Assembly: GCA_046724395.1 (NCBI GenBank)
Contig: JBKOWM010000057.1
Span: 1-47,726, forward strand
Source: DATAEU01 sp046724395
GTDB lineage: Bacteria; Actinomycetota; UBA4738; HRBIN12
Direction of reading: 5' to 3'
Length of the DNA: 47,726 bases
Made by a program: the position numbers and the translations under genes. Under the pieces are notes generated by a model. The model ran no database searches, was not told the origin of the DNA, and worked only from the letters and a program-made list of their open reading frames with translations. Shown in pieces: positions 1 through 7,783 of the stretch (the stretch's first letter is position 1; every line of letters begins with the position of its first letter).

Positions 1-210
1 GTGTCCACAGTCGCGATCGCGTGGACGCTCGCGTGGCGCGGCACGACGGGAGCGATCGCCGGCGCGCGTTCGCCCGGGCAGCTCGACGGCTGGATAGAGG
101 CAGCCTCACTCGAGCTAGACGGCGACGATCTGGATGAGATCTCTCGAGCGATCGAGTCCAGCGGTGCCGGATCGGGACCGTCGCGCCCGCCCGTTCTTGC
201 CGAGAGCTGA
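1..210 (+). CDS. aldo/keto reductase, C-terminal end (partial)
   Basis: The first 69 codons of the window are open and end in TGA. They read as the last part of an aldo/keto reductase (NADPH-dependent carbonyl reductase, TIM barrel): the run VAIAWTLAW followed by GAIAGARSPGQLDG matches the conserved C-terminal segment in which the family binds the 2'-phosphate of NADPH. The helix that follows (LELDGDDLDEISRAIE) is also typical. The GTG at base 1 is almost certainly an internal valine, because the catalytic Asp-Tyr-Lys-His part of the barrel is missing and must lie upstream. The substrate cannot be told from this fragment. Confidence 0.8.
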   Translation: MSTVAIAWTLAWRGTTGAIAGARSPGQLDGWIEAASLELDGDDLDEISRAIESSGAGSGPSRPPVLAES

Positions 211-318
211 TTCTGCGCGAAGACGACGCGATTTTTCGAAGCGATTGACGCGGGAGTGCATCCCCGGTCAATGCGGCGGGTATGGCTGACGAACACTGCC
301 CGTTCTCAGGAGGTGTAC

Positions 319-897
319 GTGGATAGAAATCGCAATTCTAGCCTGCCCCGCGGCCGGGCGCTGATCCACTGGGGATCGGTGTTCGCGGGTGCGGTATGGG
401 CGCTCGCAGTCACGGTGCTGCTGTCGGCCCTGTGGCTGGCGCTGGCCTACGCGTCCGAGGTCGGCTTCATCAGGGACAACACCGAGTGGTTCCTGGCGGG
501 CTCGGCGATGATCGGCCTGTTCGTCGGCGGGTATCTCGCCGGGTGGTTGCCGGGGATCCGTGGGTGGGGTCCGGGCGTCATCAACGGGATGACCGTTTGG
601 GGGCTCATCCTGACGGTGTCGCTGCTGATCGGCGTGCCATCCGTCCTCGGTGGCGCGGCCGCCCTGCTCGACAACGTCGGCGGGGTATCGCGGGTAACCG
701 GAGCCGGTGGACAGTCGCTCGCGGCCGGCCGGGGCGTCGATCCCGGTCTGTGGGCGGGCTTCGTCACGGCGCTGATTGGATTTGCCCTCGCCGCGCTCGG
801 TGGCGCGCTCGGTGGTGCGAGCCCTCGTGACATGGACATGTACGAGACGTTCGAGACACGCGATCGCGACCGGGATGAACGCCGGGTAGCGTCGTAG
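319..897 (+). CDS. small multi-pass membrane protein
   Basis: This 192-residue protein has about four hydrophobic helices: near residues 15-45 (WGSVFAGAVWALAV), 58-80 (FLAGSAMIGLFVGGYLAGW), 90-115 (GMTVWGLILTVSLLIGV) and 145-168. It ends in a charged tail rich in Asp and Arg. I place the start at GTG 319 because a perfect AGGAGG lies at 308-313, five bases upstream. The frame stays open to 256 but has no ribosome site there. The Gly-rich helices recall small actinobacterial integral membrane proteins of unknown role. I do not recognise a named family. It stands alone, followed by a strong hairpin terminator. Confidence 0.7.
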   Translation: MDRNRNSSLPRGRALIHWGSVFAGAVWALAVTVLLSALWLALAYASEVGFIRDNTEWFLAGSAMIGLFVGGYLAGWLPGIRGWGPGVINGMTVWGLILTVSLLIGVPSVLGGAAALLDNVGGVSRVTGAGGQSLAAGRGVDPGLWAGFVTALIGFALAALGGALGGASPRDMDMYETFETRDRDRDERRVAS

Positions 898-960
898 TCG
901 AACACTGGCATCGCCGCCCGACACCGACTGATTCGTTAGCGGACGGCGTCCAACGCGAAG

Positions 961-993
961 GGACCCCCCGCGGGCCGATCCCGCGGGGAGTCC
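961..993. terminator. strong GC-rich hairpin, probable terminator
   Basis: GGACCCCCCGCGGG (961-974) pairs with CCCGCGGGGAGTCC (980-993) around the loop CCGAT, giving a 14-bp stem with one mismatch. It lies 63 bases after the membrane-protein stop codon. Only two T follow, so it would work as a GC-rich or bidirectional terminator rather than a classical U-tract one. Confidence 0.6.
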
Positions 994-1115
994 TTCAATG
1001 ATCGTCACCCGACGAGTAGCGTGCCCGGGGGAGCTTGACCCGCGAATTCACGGGCTCGGTCCAACGTCGTCGAGCATCCCGTTCCGTGTCGGGCGCTCGT
1101 CGCGTCTCACGTCAA

Positions 1116-1330
1116 TCGGCGCTGCGTGTCCAACGCGGCCCGGACGGGGCGCTATACGTCAGGGCGAGCTCGACATCTGCACGGGCCGCCGAACTCGAAG
1201 AAGTCGTCGAACGCAGCCTCGACGACTCGCGTGTCGTCGTCCTCGATCTCGCCGACGTTCCTTCGTCGATGCGAGCGGCATTCGCGCGTTCCTTCGCCTC
1301 GCACAGCGGGTCCGGCTCGGCGCGTGGGCA
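1116..1330 (+). pseudogene. STAS-domain (anti-anti-sigma) protein relic broken by frameshifts
   Basis: No single frame is a gene here, but a STAS domain can be followed by switching frame three times. Frame 1 (1116-1160) reads SALRVQRGPDGALYV. Frame 2 (1163-1183) reads GELDICT. Frame 1 again (1185-1261) reads AAELEEVVERS...VVVLDLADVP. Frame 2 again (from 1262) reads FVDASGIRAFLRLAQRVR. Joined, this is the order of the SpoIIAA/RsbV fold, including the DVPFVDASGIRAF loop that carries the phosphorylatable serine. Each switch corresponds to one inserted or deleted base. After about 1330 the C-terminal helix is no longer clear. Either the gene is decayed or the assembly has clustered indel errors. 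An intact STAS gene with a similar loop lies at 37278-37580. Confidence 0.65.
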
Positions 1331-1479
1331 CTGTGGACGGCCGTCCGACGGCGACACGTCGAGCTGAGGGCGCGCACGGCATGGAATGCCGAGCGGACGC
1401 GGATGCTCGCCTGTATCGCGAGCGAACGACAGGCTGCCGCGCGAGGTCTGCGAACTCGCGTGGCGGGCATCCGTGTTGA

Positions 1480-1498
1480 AATCCCGTTGAACGGGATT
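1480..1498. terminator. 8-bp hairpin downstream of the DUF2071 gene
   Basis: AATCCCGT (1480-1487) and ACGGGATT (1491-1498) form a perfect 8-bp stem with a TGA loop, 43 bases past the stop of the minus-strand gene ending at 1542. It is a likely terminator for that gene and may also serve the plus-strand STAS relic. There is no T-run on either side. Confidence 0.45.
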
Positions 1499-1541
1499 GT
1501 ACGCAGCCGGAGACGCCGCCCTAGGCGTCGGGCAGCGGGGG

Positions 1542-2210
1542 TCACCCGCGCACCGGAACCGGTGCGCGTACGCGGACACGGACGCCACGTGAGAAATGAA
1601 CGAGTGGCTCGGCGGACTCGACGGACGCGCGTGTCGCAGTGACGAGCCCGTCGTCGACGATCGTCGCCGACGCCTGGTGCAACACCCACGGCGGATGCTC
1701 GACGTCTACACGGACGAGCCCGAGGGGAGCCGACGCGTAGAGGCAGAACCGCGCCGTCAGGAAGTCCGTCAGCTCGTTCTCCTCGGCGAGTCCCGATCCC
1801 CCGATAACCTCGACCGTGCTCCGCGCACCCGGCGGCACAATTCGCCTGGCGTCGTAGCGCACGGAGTCGCGGCGGTGCTCGATGCGCATACGGGACCATC
1901 GGTACGGAAGGCCGACGGCAAGCCGAGCCGCCGCGGCCACTACCGCGCGGCCCACGTCGAGTGAGAGGAACCACAGGCCCCGTTTCCCGTCGGGACCCGT
2001 GACGTACGTCCGGACGTTCGTTTCCGGAAAGCGCGAGCCGGGCACGCTGACGGGGCCGAGCCTCATCCAGATCCGAAACGGGACGAGGCCGAGCCACGCC
2101 GCGCCGTCGAAGGTGTCGACGTCGACTCCCGGCGGAAGAAGCGACCGGATGACCGTCGGGTCCGTCCGCCAGTGGAGGAAGCTGACGAGGTCCCAGTTCT
2201 GGATCGACAT
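1542..2210 (-). CDS. DUF2071 (YqjF-like) protein
   Basis: This 222-residue protein belongs to the DUF2071 family. The family signature is clear: a start in WDLVSFLHWRTDP, then LLPPGVDVDTFDGAAWLGLVPF, then the PETNVRTYV segment and WFLSLDVGRAV. The fold is related to acetoacetate decarboxylase, but no reaction is established for the family. The start at ATG 2210 fits the usual N-terminus of the family and has GGAG a few bases upstream. The frame is open much further upstream but reads as low-complexity Arg/Pro there. It is convergent with the STAS relic and divergent from the TfoX-like gene. The function is unknown. Confidence 0.85.
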   Translation of the reverse strand: MSIQNWDLVSFLHWRTDPTVIRSLLPPGVDVDTFDGAAWLGLVPFRIWMRLGPVSVPGSRFPETNVRTYVTGPDGKRGLWFLSLDVGRAVVAAAARLAVGLPYRWSRMRIEHRRDSVRYDARRIVPPGARSTVEVIGGSGLAEENELTDFLTARFCLYASAPLGLVRVDVEHPPWVLHQASATIVDDGLVTATRASVESAEPLVHFSRGVRVRVRAPVPVRG

Positions 2211-2460
2211 GGGAGCTCCGACCCGGTGCGGTGGCGTGCGGGTGATCGGATCCGCCCGCCGGGTCGGCCTCGGCGGGTGGCCGGCGAGTCCGTCCGAAGG
2301 GGTCGAGGTCAACGAGGCCGTCCCGAAGCCGACACGCAACCTCGAGGGGCCTCCAAGTGTGGCCTGTGGGCAACGAGCCCATGCGCGATCACTGCGCGGT
2401 CGTACCCTCGACGGCCTCGTCGACACACGGTTCTTCGTTTCCTGACGTACGATCGCGTCC

Positions 2461-2796
2461 GTGGCGTACGACGAGCAGCTCGCCCAGCGGATCCGCGAGC
2501 TGCTCGGCGGCGAGACCGATGTCACCGAGAAGAGGATGTTCGGCGGCCTGGCCTTTCTGGTTTCGGGAAATATGGCCGTCGCCGCGAGCGGCCAAGGCGG
2601 AGCGCTCGTCCGGGTCGATCCCGCTGCGTCGGACCGGATCGTCGCGACGACGAACGCGCGGCCGATGGAGATGCGCGGCCGGCAGATGCAGGGTTGGCTG
2701 CGCGTCGCCGCCGGCGATGTTCGCACTAAACGGCAGCTCGCGAGGTGGGTCACGCTCGGCACTACGTACGCCCGGTCGCTTCCGTCGAAGCGGTAG
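2461..2796 (+). CDS. TfoX N-terminal domain family protein
   Basis: This 111-residue protein starts at GTG 2461. It is built entirely of the TfoX/Sxy N-terminal domain: an amphipathic first helix (DEQLAQRIRELLG), the hallmark EKRMFGGLAFLVSG, then a strand pair (MAVAASGQGGALVRVD) and a C-terminal WLRVAAGDV segment. Stand-alone TfoX-N proteins are widespread in Actinobacteria, and their role is not established; the competence link of E. coli Sxy should not be assumed. The gene is divergent from DUF2071 with a gap of about 250 bases, which must hold both promoters. No clear promoter motif is visible to me there. Confidence 0.85.
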   Translation: MAYDEQLAQRIRELLGGETDVTEKRMFGGLAFLVSGNMAVAASGQGGALVRVDPAASDRIVATTNARPMEMRGRQMQGWLRVAAGDVRTKRQLARWVTLGTTYARSLPSKR

Positions 2797-2899
2797 ATCG
2801 AGGTGCGTCGTCTCTTCGGTTAACAGGCGCATCCACCGCCCGCGCGAACCACGCCCGTGCGGACGGTGTCAAGAGGATGCAGGAGCGTCCCGCCGGGGG

Positions 2900-3121
2900 T
2901 TAGGTGATCTCTCGGCGGTGACTGCGGGCGAACTCCTGGAGCCGGATCTGACACGTGATGCACAGCTCGTCGGGGCGAACGGTCGCCTGCCCTCCGACGA
3001 ACGCCCGGAGATAGACGCGTGCCAGCTGCTGAGCGCAGCGTTGGCAGAGCGACGGATGCGGGATGTACCGGCTCGTGCAACAGACGCTAGAAAGTCCACC
3101 GTCGCGCGTCAATCGGCCCAT
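2900..3121 (-). CDS. possible small Cys-rich zinc-ribbon-like protein
   Basis: This is a 73-residue open frame in the otherwise empty stretch 2797-3173. It carries two CxxC pairs, CQRC (about residues 31-34) and CITC (about 55-58), about 20 residues apart, preceded by a CC pair. Spacing and charge would suit a small treble-clef or zinc-ribbon protein. There is no convincing ribosome site, no match to a family I know, and the N-terminus is arbitrary. It may be a chance frame. The gene upstream on the same strand is HdeD-like, ending 52 bases before it. The remaining bases of the gap hold nothing I recognise. Confidence 0.35.
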   Translation of the reverse strand: MGRLTRDGGLSSVCCTSRYIPHPSLCQRCAQQLARVYLRAFVGGQATVRPDELCITCQIRLQEFARSHRREIT

Positions 3122-3173
3122 CTGGCCACGCCCAGCCGGCCGACATCGGCGGGCATCGCGCCGTCGCTAGCGC

Positions 3174-3764
3174 TTACCCAGGCGGCGCGGTAGCCGCCTC
3201 TCTGCCTGCGTGACGGATCGCGAACGCGGTCATGATCTGCGAGAAGCCCCTGAACAACGCGAAGAACCCGACCCAGAACAGGATCAGATACGTCCGCTGA
3301 GCGAGCGCATAGACGCGATCCGATCCCGACACCCAGAACGCGAGGAGAACAAGCAGGATCCCCGCGATCAGCGACAGCCACCAGTAGGGATTGACCGCGC
3401 GGAAGGCGATCGCCCGGATGATCTCGAAGACTCCATAGAGGATCAGGATCAGGCCCAGGACCGAGGCGAGAGCGAAGAACGTGTTGACCGGCCGGATGAA
3501 GGCCCAGAGCCCGCCGAGGAAGAAGACGACGGACAGGATGTAGTGCCAGACCTTCCACCCGCCCGGAGTCAGCGCGCCGAGCCCCGCCTCCGTGATGCCC
3601 GCCATGACGAATACGACGCCGATCAGGACGCCCACCGTGGTGATCGACGTCATGTTGAGCCTGAGCACTAACCAGGCGATGACGAGCCAGGCGACGCCGG
3701 ACACCAGAAAGAGCCACCAGTACCGTGCTGCGTCCCGAACGACCATCCGTTCTCCCGTGAGCAT
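3174..3764 (-). CDS. HdeD-family (DUF308) membrane protein
   Basis: This 196-residue membrane protein has six predicted helices in three pairs, the pattern of the HdeD/DUF308 family. An N-terminal WWLFLVSGVAWLVIAW is followed by repeats of the type GVLIGVVFVMAGITE, VFFLGGLWAFIRP and LGLILILYGVFEIIRA. E. coli HdeD is linked to acid resistance at high cell density. In Actinobacteria the family is common and its role open. The start at ATG 3764 has GGGAGGG upstream with good spacing. An upstream in-frame start is unlikely because it would overlap this ribosome site. It appears monocistronic. Confidence 0.88.
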   Translation of the reverse strand: MLTGERMVVRDAARYWWLFLVSGVAWLVIAWLVLRLNMTSITTVGVLIGVVFVMAGITEAGLGALTPGGWKVWHYILSVVFFLGGLWAFIRPVNTFFALASVLGLILILYGVFEIIRAIAFRAVNPYWWLSLIAGILLVLLAFWVSGSDRVYALAQRTYLILFWVGFFALFRGFSQIMTAFAIRHAGREAATAPPG

Positions 3765-3957
3765 CGGTCCCTCCCATCTGATCCGACGCCGAGGTGTGTT
3801 AAGAGAATTGCGTTCATCCGTTGATGACTTGAGCCGGTGGCAAGGCCCCGCATGCCCTGTTCACCGGCGGTTCTGCGGCCGAGCATAGTCCGTTGCCGAG
3901 CACGGCGCCGGCGGATCAGGAGCGGAATTCGTCGAACGGACTAGAGTGCCGGGGATC

Positions 3958-4311
3958 ATGCCGAGTGCCGATTGCCCGATCGCGGCCCTGCGATGCGATT
4001 TCGCGGTTCCCGCGGACATCGACGTGTCCGAGCCCGTGTCCGCCGACGCGTTCACCGCCCGTCCGAACCCCCGGATCCAGGCGCTCCGGCGGGAGCTCGA
4101 GGCGGACCCGCGCTGGAGCGGCTGTCGCGTCACGCCGATTCGGCATGCCGAGTCCGGACGCGGCTGGCGCGTCCTCGTCTGGACGATCCCGCTGTCGGGC
4201 CTCACCGAAGACGTCGCTCGTGCGTGTCAGGGCGTTCACGGCATCGTCATGACGACCGTGCCCGGTGCCGTGCCGATTTCCTGCTCGCTGAGCGAGCCCC
4301 GGGGAGCGTGA
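3958..4311 (+). CDS. hypothetical protein
   Basis: This is a 117-residue soluble protein of unknown family. The composition looks coding: balanced acidic residues, PNPRIQALRRELEADPRW followed by a strand-like GRGWRVLVWTIPL. I chose ATG 3958 over GTG 3946; GGGG lies just upstream of it. The mid-part (residues 30-80) would form a helix-strand unit, and the C-terminus has VHGIVMTTVPGAVPIS. The gene converges with the adenylyl cyclase, with 21 bases between the stops. I can assign no function. Confidence 0.5.
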   Translation: MPSADCPIAALRCDFAVPADIDVSEPVSADAFTARPNPRIQALRRELEADPRWSGCRVTPIRHAESGRGWRVLVWTIPLSGLTEDVARACQGVHGIVMTTVPGAVPISCSLSEPRGA

Positions 4312-4332
4312 TCGCCCAAACGAGACGGATCG

Positions 4333-5619
4333 CTAGGAGCGCTCCGACCGTGTGACATGAAAGAGCGCGATCGGGTCGGGAACTCCCTTGACCTCCGTCG
4401 CCCCGAGCGGTTCGAACGTGAATCGGGAGTCACCCTCGCCCGCCGCATGTCGCACGGCTTCGCTCGCGAGAACCTGGCCGGCGCCGGCCACGTCCGCGAT
4501 CCGGGACGCGAGGTTCACCGTCTGGCCGTACACGTCCAGGTCGCGTTCGATCACCGGGCCGGCGTGCACTCCCGCGTGCGACGACAACGCCCCCTCGCCG
4601 CTCATCGCGTCGACGAGCTCGAGCGCGGCATGGACGCCCGCGGTTGCGTCCGTCAAGCGAAGCATCGCTCCGTCTCCGAGGAGTTTGACGAGGCGTCCGT
4701 CGTGGCGCCTCGCCGCCTCGTCCGCCCGGCGTTGCAGCGACGTCGCGGCGTTGATCGCGGACTCGTCGCCGCGCTCGAGCGTCATGCGGGTGAAGCCCGA
4801 CAGATCCACAAACACGATCGACGGCGGCCCGAGCGGATCCGGAGGGGGTGCGAGACCGCGGCTCGCAAGGAACTTCTCGAAGCCATCGACGATCCCGGTG
4901 ATGCTGCGCTGTTCGAGGTACCGGGCACTCAGCCACAGGAACATGTCGGGGACAAGCCTCGTGACCTTCGTGAACCCGACGCGGACGTCGTCCGGGAACT
5001 CGTCGAACTCGCCGCGAAGGAGTCCCCGCCGTACGGGGGCGGCGATCTGCTCGTCGATCAGGTCCGCCCACCCGAGCATCGCGGCCCGCGCCCCCTGCGC
5101 GATCAGCCGTGCGGCCCGGATCAGCGAGTCCGCGTCCGGTGCGAGGGTCCATCCCTCGAGGAATCGCTCGAGAAGGCGCTCCTCGTCGAGGTGGATCGGG
5201 GCCGAGGGGTCGGGCTTCGGTAGCCCGAGCACCTCGTAGACGGCGGGAAGCATCTCGGCCCTCGGTCCCGCGGTCGCCTGGAACTCTGCGAAGGTCCGGT
5301 CCGACAGCTGACCGGGCGCGTACGGGACGTACTCGTCGGTCCGTTGGATCGAGAGCAGGCCCTCGGCGACCGCATGCTCGATCGTCTCGGGCTCGATGCC
5401 GCTGTCGATCAGCGCGGAGACCATCCTCACGGCGAGCGCCGCTCCATACGTGAACCTGCCGTCCTCATCGGGCGCCAGCAGGTGGATCGCGGCGAGCCAC
5501 CGAACCCGGTCCTCCGCACAGCCGGCCTCGGCCGCGATATCGGCCGCCGTGTACCCCCTCCGCACGCTCGGATCGTAGCCATCTGGAGTTTGTGCGGACC
5601 GCTGGCGCAGCGGTTCCAT
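4333..5619 (-). CDS. class III adenylyl cyclase with N-terminal regulatory region
   Basis: This 428-residue soluble protein probably makes cAMP from ATP. The C-terminal third (about residues 255-425) is a class III cyclase domain. It has VFVDLSGFT with the first metal-binding Asp, KLLGDGAM with the second Asp and the adenine-selecting Lys, and DVYGQTVNLASRI with the purine-contacting Asp and the transition-state Asn and Arg. All catalytic positions look present and of adenylyl (not guanylyl) type. The N-terminal part starts with GYTAADIAAEAGC, a small helix-turn-helix-like unit resembling the regulatory region of mycobacterial Rv1264. The start is uncertain: ATG 5619 is preferred, but the frame stays open to 5853 and would then overlap the divergent Rieske gene. 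Confidence 0.88.
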   Translation of the reverse strand: MEPLRQRSAQTPDGYDPSVRRGYTAADIAAEAGCAEDRVRWLAAIHLLAPDEDGRFTYGAALAVRMVSALIDSGIEPETIEHAVAEGLLSIQRTDEYVPYAPGQLSDRTFAEFQATAGPRAEMLPAVYEVLGLPKPDPSAPIHLDEERLLERFLEGWTLAPDADSLIRAARLIAQGARAAMLGWADLIDEQIAAPVRRGLLRGEFDEFPDDVRVGFTKVTRLVPDMFLWLSARYLEQRSITGIVDGFEKFLASRGLAPPPDPLGPPSIVFVDLSGFTRMTLERGDESAINAATSLQRRADEAARRHDGRLVKLLGDGAMLRLTDATAGVHAALELVDAMSGEGALSSHAGVHAGPVIERDLDVYGQTVNLASRIADVAGAGQVLASEAVRHAAGEGDSRFTFEPLGATEVKGVPDPIALFHVTRSERS

Positions 5620-5746
5620 CGGGCTCGCTGGGAGTGACCCGGGATCACATTCTCGACTTCGGTCGAGCCTTCCGCCCATGGTAAAGAGGTCGTGCGTTTC
5701 CTCCGGGGCTCCGTCACCAATGGTCAGCATGGAGAACGACTGGTCC

Positions 5747-6895
5747 ATGGCGAACACCGAGATGCAGCGCACGCTCCCTGCGTCCGCGTATCTGAGCGAC
5801 GAGGTACACGAGCGCGAACGCGAGCGAATCTTCGCCAGGGAGTGGTTCTGCATCGGGCGCGAGGAGCACCTGCCGGGCGTCGGTCACTTCGTGCACGTCG
5901 AGGTCGCGGGCGAGAGCTTGCTCGTCGTTAGGGGTCGCGACGGTGTCATCCGGGCGTTCCACAACGTCTGTCGCCACCGCGGCTCGCGGCTGGTGATGGA
6001 GGACCCGCCCGTTGAGACGCCAACAGGGCCGTCCGGTCGCTTCAAGGGCTCCATCGTCTGCCCCTATCACGCGTGGACGTACTCCTTGACCGGCGAGCTT
6101 CGGGCGGCGCCGTTCCTTCGGGACGACGACGGGCTCTGCCGGCGCGACCTCTCCCTGCACCCGGTGTGCGCCGATGTCTGGGGCGGATTCGTATTCGTGA
6201 AGCTCATCGACGGCGACCGTGACGACGATGCCGGCTCGGCGAGCCTGCTCGATCAGCTCGGCGCGATGCCCGACAGGCTCGCCCGGTATCCGCTTTCGGA
6301 GCTGCGCACGGCGCGAAGGATCACGTACGAGGTCGGCGCGAACTGGAAGTGCATCGTCGAGAACTACAACGAGTGCTACCACTGCGGCCCGGTTCACCCC
6401 GAGCTCTGCGAGGTTGTTCCGGTCTTCAAGGAGCGGGGCGGCGGCGATCTCGACTGGAGCCGAGGCGTGCCGCATCGCGACGGCGCGACGACGTTCACGC
6501 TCGCGGGGACGACTAACCGCTCGCCCTTCCCCGGGCTCGACGAGGACGAGCGGGTTCGCCACAAGGGTGAGCTCGTCTACCCGAACCTGATGCTCAGCCT
6601 GTCGGCGGACCACGTCGCAGCGTTCCGGCTCCGCCCCCGATCCGCGAGCCTGACGATCGTCGAGTGCGACTTCCTGTTCCATCCCGCCGAGACCGCCCGG
6701 CCCGATTTCGATCCGTCGGACGCCGTCGAGCTGTGGGACCTCGTCAACCGCCAGGACTGGCGGATCTGCGAGAGCGTGCAGCGCGGGATGTCCGCGCGCG
6801 TCTTTCGATTCGGGTACTACGCTCCGATGGAGGACAACGCGCTCGACATCCGCCGGTACATCGCCGACCGTCTGGGGACGCTCGACATGGAGTGA
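5747..6895 (+). CDS. Rieske non-heme iron oxygenase, alpha subunit (GbcA-like)
   Basis: This 382-residue oxygenase component has a Rieske [2Fe-2S] site from CRHRG (about residues 75-80) and CPYHAWTY (about 105-112). Its mononuclear iron site contains NWKCIVENYNECYHC, with the bridging and His ligands. The wording of that site is closest to the glycine-betaine/carnitine-type monooxygenases (GbcA/CntA group), which demethylate quaternary amines. That substrate is inference. No reductase partner gene is adjacent, so electrons must come from elsewhere. The start at ATG 5747 has GGAGAA ten bases upstream; ATG 5729 and 5762 are alternatives. It is divergent from the cyclase and convergent with the MBL-fold gene. 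Confidence 0.88.
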   Translation: MANTEMQRTLPASAYLSDEVHERERERIFAREWFCIGREEHLPGVGHFVHVEVAGESLLVVRGRDGVIRAFHNVCRHRGSRLVMEDPPVETPTGPSGRFKGSIVCPYHAWTYSLTGELRAAPFLRDDDGLCRRDLSLHPVCADVWGGFVFVKLIDGDRDDDAGSASLLDQLGAMPDRLARYPLSELRTARRITYEVGANWKCIVENYNECYHCGPVHPELCEVVPVFKERGGGDLDWSRGVPHRDGATTFTLAGTTNRSPFPGLDEDERVRHKGELVYPNLMLSLSADHVAAFRLRPRSASLTIVECDFLFHPAETARPDFDPSDAVELWDLVNRQDWRICESVQRGMSARVFRFGYYAPMEDNALDIRRYIADRLGTLDME

Positions 6896-6974
6896 TCGTC
6901 GGTTCCGGCGGCAGCAGCGGAGGCTCCGCCGAGATCACCGTGATCGTTGCGACCACAGCGTTGATCGAGGACCC

Positions 6975-7697
6975 TTACCGATGAGCGCGCTCTCGGATGA
7001 TCCCGAGCGCTTCGGTGAGGCCGTCGGCCCACGGATCGCCGTGTCCTGGCAGGACCCACCGGGCCGCAAGGCCGTCGAGCGCATCGAGCGAGGCCAGCGC
7101 TCGTGTCGGGTCGACCGTAAACGGCGCGAGGGCGGGTCCAACGATCCCCGTGGTAACGGACCGCGTCGTCATGGCGTCGCCGAGGAAGACCGCGTCCAGC
7201 GCCGGCACGTGGTAGGCAACCGATCCGGGAGTGTGACCTGGGAGCGGAATCGCGATCGGCGTGCCGGGCACGTCGATGGTGGTGGGAGCCATGATCGGGA
7301 TGACCTCTCTGATCGGCGTTGCTCGGAGTCCGCCGTATCGAAGCCCATAGGCGAGGAACCGAACCAGAGGCGCGATCCGCTTCGGGTCGCGTGCCGCCGA
7401 CGGCTTCTTGACCTCGCCTCGCGCCTCGGCCGCGTCGGCCTCGCTGACGTAGACGGGCACGGCGTGGTCGCGGCGGAGCCGCTCTGCGAATCCGACATGG
7501 TCGACGTCGCCATGGGTCAGCAGCAGGGCCCGGATGTCGTCGACTGAGCGTCCCATCGCCGTCAGCTCACGGCCCAGATCCCTCCAGTGACCCGGGAGCC
7601 CGGCATCGATGAGGGTCAGCCCGGCATCGTCCTCGACGATATAGCTGTTGACCAGGCTCGAGTCACCGAGGCGATGGAGTGATGGGCTGAGCTGCAT
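6975..7697 (-). CDS. MBL-fold metallo-hydrolase
   Basis: This 240-residue protein has the metallo-beta-lactamase fold. It opens with LHRLGDSSLVNSYIVEDD and GLTLIDAGLPG, then carries the metal motif LLTHGDVDHVG, LPGHTPGSVAYH and VFLGDAMTTR, and ends in WVLPGHGDPW. These supply the usual His and Asp ligands of a di-zinc hydrolase. The first motif is HxDxDH rather than HxHxDH, a variant seen in some members. The substrate is unknown; thioester or lactone hydrolysis is common in the group. ATG 7697 has GGGAG six bases upstream. It probably forms a transcription unit of its own. Confidence 0.85.
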   Translation of the reverse strand: MQLSPSLHRLGDSSLVNSYIVEDDAGLTLIDAGLPGHWRDLGRELTAMGRSVDDIRALLLTHGDVDHVGFAERLRRDHAVPVYVSEADAAEARGEVKKPSAARDPKRIAPLVRFLAYGLRYGGLRATPIREVIPIMAPTTIDVPGTPIAIPLPGHTPGSVAYHVPALDAVFLGDAMTTRSVTTGIVGPALAPFTVDPTRALASLDALDGLAARWVLPGHGDPWADGLTEALGIIRERAHR

Positions 7698-7783
7698 GCT
7701 GGCTCCCGCTCGCGCGGCCGGGCGGTCAGTCTAGCTTGCGACGATCTCCGACCCGATTCCGCTCGGGTCACCGATGCCTACCG

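Noticed and set aside
4357..5239. Long open frames on the plus strand opposite the adenylyl cyclase
   Set aside because: They are antisense shadows of a GC-rich gene: Arg/Pro-rich, no domain, and the minus-strand frame carries all cyclase motifs.
5652..5667. CTCGAC-TTCG-GTCGAG tetraloop hairpin upstream of the cyclase start
   Set aside because: A perfect 6-bp UUCG hairpin, but it may lie inside the coding extension and has no further structure or conserved context, so no regulatory claim is made.
6910..6945. Small GC hairpin between the convergent Rieske and MBL-fold genes
   Set aside because: The stem is only 5 bp with a 3-base loop in very GC-rich sequence. Expected by chance.
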